Assembly: GCF_015097055.1 (NCBI RefSeq)
Contig: NZ_AP023366.1
Span: 310,001-374,000 of the forward strand
Source of the DNA: Effusibacillus dendaii
GTDB lineage: Bacteria; Bacillota; Bacilli; Tumebacillales; Effusibacillaceae
DNA: 64,000 nt
Direction: 5' to 3'
Shown: positions 8,563 through 16,674 of the stretch, in pieces
Layout: every line of letters begins with the position of its first letter
Numbering within the stretch: position 1 is the stretch's first letter
Made by a program: the position numbers and the translations under genes
The notes under the pieces: model-generated
Told to the model about the DNA's origin: nothing
The model's input: the letters and a program-made list of their open reading frames with translations, nothing else
Database searches by the model: none

Positions 8563-8837
8563 TGCGTACTTTTTCGGACGGTCTTGAGCAGCGGTTTGAG
8601 CGCCTGAAGATTGTGGTCCGAAAGTGGGAAAACCGAATGGAATCGATGCCTCGTCAAATGTTGGAACTATTTGACCAAGAAGATCTTTCAGGCATCGAAT
8701 CGCTGCTGATTGCAAAAAAACAGCTTCGGGAGCAAACGGAACGTCTGAGACAGTTTATTCAAAAATGGGAAAGCCCCAACAACAACATGTTGGGAGTGAT
8801 GGAAACGGATGATGAGAACGTACGAAGCTTTTTTTAA
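8562..8837 (+). CDS. Small helical protein paralogous to the preceding C-terminal domain
   Basis: A 91-residue, highly charged, probably all-helical protein. MPRQMLELFDQEDLSGIE and LRQFIQKWES align with the C-terminal domain of the upstream protein (FD-EDLS-IE-L...K...LR..I.KW). It has no ribosome-binding site of its own: the ATG overlaps the previous stop as TAATG, so translation is probably coupled. Its 3' end overlaps the helicase start by 29 bp. Function unknown; it may bind the helicase or its upstream relative. Confidence 0.65.
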   Translation: MRTFSDGLEQRFERLKIVVRKWENRMESMPRQMLELFDQEDLSGIESLLIAKKQLREQTERLRQFIQKWESPNNNMLGVMETDDENVRSFF

Positions 8838-10722
8838 CCAACTGAAAAGTGTTGGCATACAGCTGAATGAATTGCAAAAACAGGCGGTCACCCATCAGGG
8901 TGGACCGCTTGTTGTATTTGCTGGACCGGGCAGCGGCAAAACGACCGTTTTAACCTGCCGGGCGTCTTATCTGATGCAGGTTGTCCAGATTGAACCACGC
9001 CATTTGTTAATTGTGACGTTTACGAAGGCGGCAGCCCGGGAAATGTCTGATCGATTGGCTTCTCTCCCCGGTATGGATGCGATACGGGCGCAATCCGCAC
9101 GAATTGGAACTTTTCATTCGGTATTTCTCCGGATTCTGTTGCAAGTCATGGGCAGTGTTCCGAAGTTACTTGAAGACCGGGAACAGAGGCAGGTGCTCCG
9201 TCAATTATTGTTGGCTGCCGGGAAGGAAGGCAGTCCGGAGGAAACAGCCGAACTGACCGCTAAAATAGGCTTGTGTAAAAACAAGTTGATCATGCCACAG
9301 CAGATTCGTGCCAAAAAACAGGAGAACATTGAATTCAAAAAGATTTTTGAGCAGTATGAGGAATGGAAACAGGAGCATCACCGATGGGACTATGATGACA
9401 TTCAAGTCGCCTGTTACCGCTTGTTGGCAGAGCGGCCGGACGTACGCAACGAGTATGCGGGGCGCTACCGGCATATTTTGGTCGATGAGTTTCAGGACAC
9501 GAATCTGGTTCAATACGCGATCTTAAAAATGCTGTCAACAAAAGCCGAACTGACTCTTGTCGGGGATGATGATCAATCGATTTACCGCTTCCGGGGAGCC
9601 GAAGTGGACTACCTTCTGTCTTTTGAGCAGCAGCATCGGGCGACGAAAATCGTCCTGGCGACCAATTATCGATCTGCGGAACCGATTATTGCGACAGCGA
9701 AAGCGTCTATCAATCATAATCAAAAGCGGGAACCGAAACATTATACGGGGATCAATCGGTCGGGTGAACGTCCGCTTTTAATCACGCCATCGGATGAACA
9801 TCGGGAAGCGGTTGAAATTGCCAAGCGGATTGACAGAATGTTGCAAAATGGCGATTCCTCACGCAATATAGCGGTGCTGTATCGAACCAATTTGCAGGGA
9901 CAGGCTGTCGTCGAACAGTTGGCGCTTCGTTCAATTCCGTTTTCCTTGCAGGAATCGGAAGACCAGTTTTACCGTCGCTGGCAGGTGCACGATCTGGTCT
10001 GTTATTTTAAACTGGCTTGCAACCTGTCCGACTGGGATTCTTTCAAGCAGATCGTGAACCGTCCCAATCGGTTTATCAATGAAACCGGACTTCAGACATG
10101 GCTTGTTTCGCCAACACAAAACACGGATTTGGCGCAGTTGTCAAAATCGCCGCTGGTTCCCCGCCAACCACGTCACAAGTTGCAGGAACTAACGTGGGAT
10201 TTGAAGAAAATAACAGGGATGTCGCCGCAGGAGGCACTCCGTTTTGTTCGCAAAAAGATCGGGTATGACCGCTATCTGGAAAGCTTTGTGGCACAGACCG
10301 GACAAAATAGGCAAACCGTTTTCGAACCGGTTGAACTGTTGGAACAAATTGTGCGTCCGTTTGGCAGTGTAGCTGATTTTTTAGCCCATGTGGAGAAGCT
10401 GAGAAGTGCGATTGATCAGGCGGGAGGAACGGACAATGGTGTCCAGTTTATGACATTCCATAGAGCTAAAGGGTTGGAATTCAAAACCGTTTTCCTGGTG
10501 GGGGTGGTGAATGGGATTGTGCCGCATAACAAATCATTGTCAGCGAAACACGGGATGGAAGCGTTGGAGGAAGAACGGCGGCTGTTTTATGTCGGATTGA
10601 CAAGAGCGAAAGACCGGTTGATTCTGTCGGCGCCCAAACAGTATCGGGGAGAAAAAGTAAAACAAAGTCCGTTTCTTAAAGAAATTGCGGACACTATCCG
10701 ATTGGCTGAAGTTGGTCCTTGA
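8809..10722 (+). CDS. UvrD/PcrA-family superfamily 1 DNA helicase
   Basis: A 637-residue 3'-5' SF1A helicase, about 100 residues shorter than PcrA. It has a Q motif (LNELQKQAV), Walker A GPGSGKTT at 39-46, motif II VDEFQDTN, motif III GDDDQSIYRFRGA, motif IV TNYRS and motif VI VGLTRAKDR. The region between motifs IV and V, which forms subdomain 2B, is reduced. The full motif set implies an active ATPase. The start overlaps the small upstream gene, implying coupled expression. B. subtilis YjcD-type helicases are the nearest group I can name; the exact role is unknown. Confidence 0.9.
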   Translation: MMRTYEAFFNQLKSVGIQLNELQKQAVTHQGGPLVVFAGPGSGKTTVLTCRASYLMQVVQIEPRHLLIVTFTKAAAREMSDRLASLPGMDAIRAQSARIGTFHSVFLRILLQVMGSVPKLLEDREQRQVLRQLLLAAGKEGSPEETAELTAKIGLCKNKLIMPQQIRAKKQENIEFKKIFEQYEEWKQEHHRWDYDDIQVACYRLLAERPDVRNEYAGRYRHILVDEFQDTNLVQYAILKMLSTKAELTLVGDDDQSIYRFRGAEVDYLLSFEQQHRATKIVLATNYRSAEPIIATAKASINHNQKREPKHYTGINRSGERPLLITPSDEHREAVEIAKRIDRMLQNGDSSRNIAVLYRTNLQGQAVVEQLALRSIPFSLQESEDQFYRRWQVHDLVCYFKLACNLSDWDSFKQIVNRPNRFINETGLQTWLVSPTQNTDLAQLSKSPLVPRQPRHKLQELTWDLKKITGMSPQEALRFVRKKIGYDRYLESFVAQTGQNRQTVFEPVELLEQIVRPFGSVADFLAHVEKLRSAIDQAGGTDNGVQFMTFHRAKGLEFKTVFLVGVVNGIVPHNKSLSAKHGMEALEEERRLFYVGLTRAKDRLILSAPKQYRGEKVKQSPFLKEIADTIRLAEVGP

Positions 10723-10763
10723 CGATAAGCGGATTTTCGTGTTATTCTACACGTTGTTCCCAT

Positions 10764-10838
10764 TCCTCGATAGCTCAGTGGTAGAGCATCCGGCTGTTAA
10801 CCGGAGGGTCGTAGGTTCGAGCCCTACTCGAGGAGCCA
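10764..10838 (+). tRNA. tRNA-Asn (GTT)
   Basis: TCCTCGA at the 5' end pairs with TCGAGGA before G-CCA. The anticodon loop carries GTT and the T-arm GGTTCGAGCC is intact. CCA is encoded. Confidence 0.97.
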
Positions 10839-10841
10839 CAC

Positions 10842-10917
<76 letters not shown>

Positions 10918-10922
10918 TATGG

Positions 10923-11007
10923 GGAGGGATACCGAAGTGGTCAAACGGGGCGGACTGTAAATCCGTTGGCTTCGCCTTCGAAGGTTCGAATCCTTCTCCC
11001 TCCACCA
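10923..11007 (+). tRNA. tRNA-Tyr (GTA)
   Basis: An 85-nt tRNA with a long variable arm. The acceptor GGAGGGA pairs with TCCCTCC, and the anticodon loop CTGTAAA gives GTA. CCA is encoded. Confidence 0.97.
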
Positions 11008-11044
11008 CTTATTTGCTGGCTTAGCGTATTCACTTTTCCGGGGT

Positions 11045-11152
11045 TCCCACCAAGTGACGCACAGGACGTGCTAATGCAGGCGTTGCAACAGGACGTTGCA
11101 TTTGTAGCCTGCGAAACTTTGCAATAGCAACGCTTCTCTTCACTTGGTGGGA
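11045..11152. repeat. Large imperfect cruciform element inside the tRNA cluster
   Basis: A 13-bp perfect outer stem, TCCCACCAAGTGA (11045-11057) and TCACTTGGTGGGA (11140-11152), encloses further stems. These are GCAC-AGGAC-GTGC (11059-11071), TGCAAC-AGGAC-GTTGCA (11084-11100) and an enclosing GCAGGC/GCCTGC pair (11076-11081 with 11107-11112). Both small hairpins share the loop AGGAC. It has no coding potential and no T-run. It separates tRNA-Tyr from tRNA-Trp and looks like a small inserted structured element. Confidence 0.65.
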
Positions 11153-11158
11153 TTATCC

Positions 11159-11234
11159 AGGGGCATAGTTCAGTTGGTAGAACGGCGGTCTCCAAAACCG
11201 CATGTCGTGGGTTCGAATCCTGCTGCCCCTGCCA
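11159..11234 (+). tRNA. tRNA-Trp (CCA)
   Basis: The acceptor AGGGGCA pairs with TGCCCCT; the anticodon loop CTCCAAA gives CCA. The 3' CCA is encoded. It begins 7 bp after the cruciform element. Confidence 0.97.
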
Positions 11235-11279
11235 ATTTGGTTTTTATGGGAAACTCTGTATAAACAGCCGAATAAAAAC

Positions 11280-11389
11280 GTTAAGGAAACTCCGTTTAAA
11301 CCGATCACGTCCATGTGATCAACGCGGTAAATAAGTTAAGGAAACTCCGCTAAAACCGATCACGTCCATGTGATCAACGCGGAGTAAAA
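11280..11389. repeat. 55-bp tandem duplication with hairpins
   Basis: Two copies, starting at 11280 and 11335, begin GTTAAGGAAACTCCG and contain GATCAC-gtccat-GTGATC hairpins (11303-11320 and 11358-11375). In the second copy the outer arms ACTCCGC and GCGGAGT also pair, giving a long two-part stem. A weaker third beginning (GGAAACTCTG, about 11249) precedes them. It lies between tRNA-Trp and tRNA-His. No coding potential. Confidence 0.75.
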
Positions 11390-11403
11390 CATCCTTGTTT
11401 TAT

Positions 11404-11480
11404 GGTGGGTGTGGCGAAGTGGCTAACGCATCGGATTGTGGCTCCGACATTCGTGGGTTCGATTCCCATCACTCACCCCA
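11404..11480 (+). tRNA. tRNA-His (GTG)
   Basis: The 5' G (11404) opposite discriminator C gives the extra base pair typical of tRNA-His. The acceptor GTGGGTG pairs with CACTCAC with one G-U. The anticodon is GTG and CCA is encoded. Confidence 0.95.
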
Positions 11481-11526
11481 ATAAGTTACATCTCAGAGGA
11501 CGGGATGAGAAGACACATTTTGATAT

Positions 11527-11609
11527 GCGGATGTGGCGGAATTGGCAGACGCACTGGATTTAGGTTCCAGCGGGCAACCGTGGAGGTTCGAGTCCTCTCA
11601 TCCGCACCA
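11527..11609 (+). tRNA. tRNA-Leu (TAG)
   Basis: An 83-nt class II tRNA with a long variable arm. The acceptor GCGGATG pairs with CATCCGC; the loop TTTAGGT gives anticodon TAG. CCA is encoded. Confidence 0.97.
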
Positions 11610-11629
11610 ATTTCCTCCCGAACAAACTA

Positions 11630-11664
11630 AACACAGGAGCAGTGAACTCGCTTCTGTGTTTTTT
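11630..11664 (+). terminator. Terminator of the tRNA cluster
   Basis: AACACAGGAGC pairs with GCTTCTGTGTT and is followed by a T-run, 20 bp after tRNA-Leu and before ccpA. Confidence 0.85.
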
Positions 11665-11725
11665 GCCGTATCTATGTTATGATAGTCGAAAGGATCATTT
11701 CTTCCGATAAAAGGGCGTGGTCAGC

Positions 11726-12715
11726 ATGAGCGCAACGATTTATGACGTAGCGAGAGAAGCAGGTGTCTCGATGGCAACCGTTTCACGTGTATTGAATGGG
11801 ACAGCGGTTGTTAAAGATGAAACTAAAAAAAAGGTACTTGACGCCATACAAACGCTTGGATACCGACCGAATGCGGTGGCCCGCGGACTGGCAAGCAAGA
11901 AAACAAAAACAATCGGAATTATTGTACCTGATGTGTCGGCTCCATTTGTGGCGGAAATGGTTCGTGGCATGGAAGATATCGCCACTATGTACAATTATCA
12001 GATCATCTTGAGCAATTCGGATGCACAGGCAGACCGGGAAATTGATCTCATCGGTACGATGTGGGAAAAACAGGTAGATGGCGTGTTGTTTATGGGCAGT
12101 CAGGTAACAGAGGAGTTGCTGCAGGCATTCGAGCAAGCGCAGTTACCGGTTGTACTCTGTTCGACGATTGATCCGGAAGGACGCATTCCTTCTGTTAACA
12201 TTGACAATCGGCAGGCTGCTTTCGACGCTACCCGTTTTTTGATTGAAAAAGGTTGCAAAAGAATTTTATTTCTTAGCGGAAGCTCGGATCATGCGGTGGT
12301 CGGCACCCCTCGTCAGGAAGGGTATCAAAAAGCGTTGAAGCAAGCCGGGTTGCCACCACAAATTCTGGAATGTCCAAGTCTCCGTTATGAGGATGGCCTG
12401 AAAATGCTCAGGGAATCATTTCACCAAATCGTCGTGCCCGATGGCGTCATAGCGGTGAGCGACGAACTGGGTGTGGCTGCCATCCATGCCTGTTTGGATG
12501 CCAAATTGCAGGTGCCCGATCAGGTAAAAGTAATTTCGTTTGACAATACACGCCTGGCTGTCATGGTTCGGCCGGAACTCACAACGATTTCACAACCCAT
12601 TTATGATATGGGGGCCGTCGCAATGCGATTCATGACCAAACTGATCCACCATGAAAACGTAGAAGAATATTCCTTTCGTTTACCCTACGAAATAACCGTC
12701 AGAAAATCTACCTGA
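11726..12715 (+). CDS. ccpA: Catabolite control protein A
   Basis: A 329-residue LacI-family regulator that binds cre sites with HPr-Ser-P to exert carbon catabolite control. The helix-turn-helix TIYDVAREAGVSMATVSRVL and the hinge helix GYRPNAVARGLASKKT match B. subtilis CcpA nearly residue for residue. The core motifs GIEDIATMY-like (RGMEDIATMYNYQIILSNSD) and the C-terminal ISFDNTRLAVMVRPELT are also as in CcpA. The ATG at 11726 is chosen over a GTG at 11717, which sits too close to AGGG. It is probably monocistronic. Confidence 0.93.
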   Translation: MSATIYDVAREAGVSMATVSRVLNGTAVVKDETKKKVLDAIQTLGYRPNAVARGLASKKTKTIGIIVPDVSAPFVAEMVRGMEDIATMYNYQIILSNSDAQADREIDLIGTMWEKQVDGVLFMGSQVTEELLQAFEQAQLPVVLCSTIDPEGRIPSVNIDNRQAAFDATRFLIEKGCKRILFLSGSSDHAVVGTPRQEGYQKALKQAGLPPQILECPSLRYEDGLKMLRESFHQIVVPDGVIAVSDELGVAAIHACLDAKLQVPDQVKVISFDNTRLAVMVRPELTTISQPIYDMGAVAMRFMTKLIHHENVEEYSFRLPYEITVRKST

Positions 12716-12837
12716 TTCAGGTCCATCAGTCTCTCTTTCTGTGCGGAGGCGCATTCGCCATCGTAACATCGGTTACAGAAAAGGGATGACAAATGGGCTA
12801 TACTGAAAATAGGGATCCTATAAAAGGAGGGATTCAA

Positions 12838-13437
12838 ATGCTGGTAGAAAGACTCGGTAAAAATAAAGTTCGAATTTTTATCAGTTACGAAGATTTGGAA
12901 GAACGTGGCATTGACCGTGATGAAATATGGCAAAATGGCCGAAAAGTGCAGGAACTTTTTTGGGATATGATGGAACGCGCTTATTTGGAAGTGGGTTTTG
13001 AAGTGATGGGACCGATTGCTGTGGAGGCGTTCACCATGCCAACCGAAGGGGTGGCAGTAATCGTAACGCAGGTTCCAGCGATTCCAGAAGAAGCGGACAA
13101 GTCGAAAGATGAGGCGGATGAGGATGAAGAACCGGTCATTCTTGTCGATCAGGCGGACGGCGTTCTGTTTGTGTTCGATGATTTTGAAAATGTACTGTCT
13201 GCCGCCAAAGCGGTGCATGCTTGGCTGGACATAAGCGCATCCCTATACCATTATAAGGATCGCTACTACCTGTACGTATCTGATGGTCAATTGGAACAGA
13301 CGGATACCGACTCACTTTGGTCCATTTTCCACGAATACGGAAATTTGGCCGTTACAACCAAAGCTGTGCTGGATGAATACGGAAAACTGATTGTGGCCGA
13401 TCGCGCCATTGAAACGCTCCTGCAGTATTTCAATTAA
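12838..13437 (+). CDS. mecA: Adaptor protein MecA
   Basis: A 199-residue adaptor that delivers substrates to the ClpCP protease. The N-terminal substrate-binding domain (1 to about 82) begins MLVERLGKNKVRIFISYEDL. An acidic linker (about 85-104, EEADKSKDEADEDEE) leads to the C-terminal ClpC-binding domain, recognised by FDDFENVLSAAK and HEYGN. AAGGAGGG precedes the ATG at 12838; an earlier in-frame ATG at 12793 has no such site. Length and domain plan fit the MecA/YpbH family. Confidence 0.9.
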   Translation: MLVERLGKNKVRIFISYEDLEERGIDRDEIWQNGRKVQELFWDMMERAYLEVGFEVMGPIAVEAFTMPTEGVAVIVTQVPAIPEEADKSKDEADEDEEPVILVDQADGVLFVFDDFENVLSAAKAVHAWLDISASLYHYKDRYYLYVSDGQLEQTDTDSLWSIFHEYGNLAVTTKAVLDEYGKLIVADRAIETLLQYFN

Positions 13438-13446
13438 ACCTACAGC

Positions 13447-13474
13447 AAAAAAGACGGACTCTCCCGTCTTTTTA
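13447..13474. terminator. Terminator after mecA
   Basis: AAAAAAGACGG and CCGTCTTTTT form a stem with A- and T-tracts on either side, so it may also work for the convergent DUF441 gene. Confidence 0.85.
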
Positions 13475-13538
13475 CTTTTCACCTGGATTGGCTTTGACCT
13501 CAGCCGTAGAGATGCTCTTACCGAGCCGTTGTATGCTC

Positions 13539-14000
13539 TTACCGAAGCCATTGGTACAGTTTCATCAGCATGGCTGCGATCGCCGCCGCCATTAAGGGGC
13601 CAACTGGAATCCCTTTCAAGAAAACAATCCCGATGATGGAACCGATCACCAGACCCAGCATCAGTTGGGGCTCCATTTTTAACATGGTCAGGCCCTGCCC
13701 GTTTAAATACGTGGCAAAAATACCGCCCAGCAGTGCACAAATGCCGGAAATCGTCAGAAAAGTACCCCATAACTCTTTAGACTGTATTTTCCCGTTGATT
13801 AATGGAACCAGGACCGCGATCATCAGAAACAGCAGACCGATCTCCAGACCGCGTCTCTCCAACATCGGGAAATATCGTTGCAGATTGGTAAGTTTTAAAA
13901 TTAACAATACACTGGCAGCGGTTGCAAGAATACTGGCCCTGCCGATAATGCCGATGACAATCAAAAAAACAAGTATGAGTTCCCCTGTCATCAATCCCAC
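13539..14000 (-). CDS. DUF441 family membrane protein
   Basis: A 153-residue, strongly hydrophobic protein with about four membrane segments, matching the DUF441 family (B. subtilis YtwI type) of unknown function. The start is either GTG 14000 (GGAGG 7 nt upstream) or ATG 13991 (AGGGG 8 nt upstream); both are plausible and the first is listed. A 12-bp direct repeat, CGGTAAGAGCAT on the coding strand, straddles and follows the stop codon (13512-13550). It lies downstream of comA on the same strand. Confidence 0.85.
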   Translation of the reverse strand: MGLMTGELILVFLIVIGIIGRASILATAASVLLILKLTNLQRYFPMLERRGLEIGLLFLMIAVLVPLINGKIQSKELWGTFLTISGICALLGGIFATYLNGQGLTMLKMEPQLMLGLVIGSIIGIVFLKGIPVGPLMAAAIAAMLMKLYQWLR

Positions 14001-14053
14001 CCCTTAGCCTCCATACAATATATGGACGAGGGATGGGGGTTATGCGGGGGAAA

Positions 14054-14929
14054 TCATTGTCCCTCGACATAGATCGAGGTCATGAAACGGCTCGGATTCG
14101 CGACATACATCTCGCTCTCCCGTTGGTTTTGCACAGCGTGCCGCAGTGTATCGCTCCGCAACCCCCGCCGCAACGCTTCTACGGACAGAATGTCATGCGG
14201 GGCGATATTGCCGAGGTTCACATTCCCCCCCAGCCGAGCGATTAATTCCTGCTGTTGAGATTTAAGAGGGGCTTCCCAAATAATTAAATCAGGCGATGAA
14301 ATTTTGTTCAGCAGAAAATCCATATCATTTTCACGTATGTTGCCGTTTGCTTCATAAATTCCTACTGATTTACCTGATTCGCGTCCTTCCATGATGACCT
14401 TACAGGCGCCTGCTTCCAAATCTTGCTCAATGATTTCCAATTGTTCCGCAATTGGCAGATGTGTGCCCTCTTCTTTTTTGCCGACTTCGCTCAATACCAA
14501 AAACCCTAAATCCCTTGCTTCTTCGATCAGCTGTTTCCGTAATCCTTTTGAAATAGAAAGCGTACCGTCCGATACCTCGATGGCGGAGAATCCGATTTTT
14601 TTCGCCTCTTGCATGAATTCTTTCCAACGGTTCTGCATGACAGCCGATTCAAGCAGAGTCCCGCCCGGGTACACATGAATCTGATAATCACGCAGCATGT
14701 TGATTTTGTTCAGCAGTAATGACTTTCCGTAGAGTTGGGAAGTTCCAAAGCCGATTTTCAAAAAATCAATATAACCACTTGCGATTTCCGCCAAATCCAT
14801 CGTTTGCCGTATTCCTAAACCTGTATCGATTAACATGGTCCATCCGCTGATGCGGGGTTTTTCGTTTCGTCCAGGCAGCGGATCGTCAAGGATAAATTCC
14901 CAAGGTTTCTGCAACGATACTTCGGCCAT
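14054..14929 (-). CDS. comA: Phosphosulfolactate synthase (ComA family)
   Basis: A 291-residue TIM-barrel protein of the ComA family, which adds sulfite to phosphoenolpyruvate to give (R)-phosphosulfolactate. Recognisable stretches are KPRISGWTMLIDTGLG, DFLKIGFGTS, GFSAIEVSDGT and CKVIMEGRESG. B. subtilis YitD is the Bacilli counterpart, linked to the sulfolactate stored in spores; archaeal ComA serves coenzyme M. GAAAGGAG precedes the ATG. The phosphatase that would act next (ComB/YitC) is not in this window. The preceding gene on the strand is an MFS transporter, perhaps in the same operon. Confidence 0.87.
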   Translation of the reverse strand: MAEVSLQKPWEFILDDPLPGRNEKPRISGWTMLIDTGLGIRQTMDLAEIASGYIDFLKIGFGTSQLYGKSLLLNKINMLRDYQIHVYPGGTLLESAVMQNRWKEFMQEAKKIGFSAIEVSDGTLSISKGLRKQLIEEARDLGFLVLSEVGKKEEGTHLPIAEQLEIIEQDLEAGACKVIMEGRESGKSVGIYEANGNIRENDMDFLLNKISSPDLIIWEAPLKSQQQELIARLGGNVNLGNIAPHDILSVEALRRGLRSDTLRHAVQNQRESEMYVANPSRFMTSIYVEGQ

Positions 14930-15032
14930 TTAAAAATCTCCTTTCATCCAACGTAGATTCCCGGCAGAACCTCCTGAAAGGTATTTCAACCTACTGGGCT
15001 TCCATATCGTATGCGGAACACGGACGCAGGTG

Positions 15033-16328
15033 TTACGCCCGTGCTTTCTTTTTTGCCAATATATTTCGCATCGTTTCGTGCGGGATGGAACCGGGGGTGG
15101 GAGCAGGAGGCTTTTTTTCCGAGTCGGGAACCCGAATCAACCACATCGATAAACCGGCTGCCACCAGGGCCAAGCCTGCCACTGAGAAAAACATGACAGC
15201 TCTTGAAATTTCCATCAGCCAAGTAAATACGGGTGGTCCAATCGCAACTCCCAAAAAACGAACCGAACCGTAAAACGATGTAACAATCCCGCGTTTTTCC
15301 ATATTGACGGCGGAGGTAATCAACATATTAAGGCATGGGAGGACGAGACCGGTTCCGATACCGCTTATAACGAGCAGCGCCAGGAGTATATACGTATTTT
15401 TGATGATTGCGGCAAGTCCCAGTGGCACTGCCACAAGCAGCATGCCTGTTACAATCAAGCTTTTCATCAAGCCTTTTCGTTTTTTGATTTTGGCGCCGGT
15501 AATATAGGAGGTAGAGGACATGGCCAACAGCGGAATCGCCAGAATACCGCCTTTTGGAAGACCGTCGATTTTATATTGTTCTTCCAGAATCTGTGAGAGG
15601 TAAAACAATACGCCGAACAAAATAAAAAGAGCACTCGCCCCTGTAAAGTAAGCAGTCATCAGCCACTTCCATTCTTTTTCAAAAATTGATTTTAAAGACG
15701 ATACGTACTGTTTAATGGATTGGGGTTCACTCTTTTTCTTCGGTTCTTTAATGAAAAACCAAATGGCCAGAGCGGCAGGTATACAAAGCACCGGAAAAGC
15801 GAAGAAGGCGGCATACCATACAATAAAAGCGACAAGAACGCCTAGAATAGGGCTTAACACTTTCCCTAAACCGTTTGAAGCCTCGATTAATCCTAGTGCT
15901 TGGCTGCGAGCCGCTCCTTTAAAAATGTCACCCGCCAATGCCATCGCAATCGGTGCCGTACCCGCAGCGCCAATTCCTTGCAATACACGACCGGCCATGA
16001 TTACCCCGAATGGCTTATCCAGAAGCCAAGCGGCAACTCCGGCGATTAACCCTCCCAGTGCATAGAGAATCAAGGAGGGAATGATGACCGTTTTCCGATT
16101 GAATCGATCTGACAAAAAACCGGCCAACGGAATGATGATACCGGCAGGGACTGAAAATAGTGTGATCACAAGACTGGCCTGAAATTTGGAGATGTTCAGC
16201 TCTTCCTGCATCGTTGTTAAAATCGGAATCAACATGGAGTTTCCTAATACCATAATGAGCGGGACGCTGCCAAGGGCAATCAAAGGCAGCAAAGAAAGTT
16301 TCTTTCCGTTCGATGCTGTTTGCTCCAT
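15033..16328 (-). CDS. MFS transporter (DHA1 type)
   Basis: A 431-residue polytopic membrane protein with the 12-helix MFS layout. The loop 2-3 signature GFLSDRFNRKTVI and the helix-4 RVLQGIGAAG are characteristic of drug:H+ antiporter 1 family exporters. The ATG at 16328 is preferred over GTG 16346 because AGGGG lies upstream of it. It is transcribed divergently from the S-box/metI unit and precedes comA by about 100 bp. The cargo is unknown; export of a sulfonate is one possibility suggested only by position. Confidence 0.87.
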   Translation of the reverse strand: MEQTASNGKKLSLLPLIALGSVPLIMVLGNSMLIPILTTMQEELNISKFQASLVITLFSVPAGIIIPLAGFLSDRFNRKTVIIPSLILYALGGLIAGVAAWLLDKPFGVIMAGRVLQGIGAAGTAPIAMALAGDIFKGAARSQALGLIEASNGLGKVLSPILGVLVAFIVWYAAFFAFPVLCIPAALAIWFFIKEPKKKSEPQSIKQYVSSLKSIFEKEWKWLMTAYFTGASALFILFGVLFYLSQILEEQYKIDGLPKGGILAIPLLAMSSTSYITGAKIKKRKGLMKSLIVTGMLLVAVPLGLAAIIKNTYILLALLVISGIGTGLVLPCLNMLITSAVNMEKRGIVTSFYGSVRFLGVAIGPPVFTWLMEISRAVMFFSVAGLALVAAGLSMWLIRVPDSEKKPPAPTPGSIPHETMRNILAKKKARA

Positions 16329-16408
16329 TTGTTTCAGCCCCTTCACGATTGTACTTCTATTCTTTCCGCCTCCTGTTGCAAAATGCAGGCAGTTGTTGTT
16401 AAAAACAC

Positions 16409-16438
16409 TTGACGAAAAGACAGGAACAATTGTAAAGT
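16409..16438 (+). promoter_or_regulatory. SigA promoter of the S-box/met unit
   Basis: TTGACG (16409-16414) and TAAAGT (16433-16438) with an 18-nt spacer, about 20 bp before the riboswitch aptamer. Confidence 0.75.
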
Positions 16439-16458
16439 GAATCCAAGAATTGAAAATC

Positions 16459-16582
16459 GCTCTTATCCAGAGTTGGCTGAGGGACTGGCCCTATGAAGCC
16501 CGGCAACCGGAATCGCGCCTCCACAAAGAGTGCGATTTGTGGTGCTAATTCCTGCAGGAATATTTCCTGACAGATAAGAGAG
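16459..16582 (+). promoter_or_regulatory. SAM-I (S-box) riboswitch aptamer
   Basis: P1 arms CTCTTATC (16460-16467) and GATAAGAG (16573-16580) enclose the conserved S-box core: GAG-TTGGCTGAGGGA, GCCC, TGAAGCCCGGCAACC and GGTGCTAATTCCTGC. It senses S-adenosylmethionine and controls metI-metC through the terminator that follows. High SAM should favour termination. Confidence 0.97.
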
Positions 16583-16603
16583 GACGGGTCGATATTTACG
16601 GAC

Positions 16604-16645
16604 AAGGGTCTTTCTCTTAATGGGGAAGGCCCTTTGTTGTTTTGT
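16604..16645 (+). terminator. Riboswitch expression-platform terminator
   Basis: AAGGGTCTTTC pairs with GGGAAGGCCCTT (two wobble pairs), followed by a T-rich tract, 30 bp before metI. It is the regulated terminator of the S-box. Confidence 0.85.
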
Positions 16646-16674
16646 ATTTTGCCTAATTCGGAGGGATTTTTCAG

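Noticed and set aside
11280-11389. CRISPR array
   Set aside because: Only two direct repeats of 55 bp without unique spacers and no cas genes nearby; it is a tandem duplication.
13570-14007. 145-residue plus-strand frame
   Set aside because: Complement of the DUF441 gene, which has family similarity and a ribosome-binding site.
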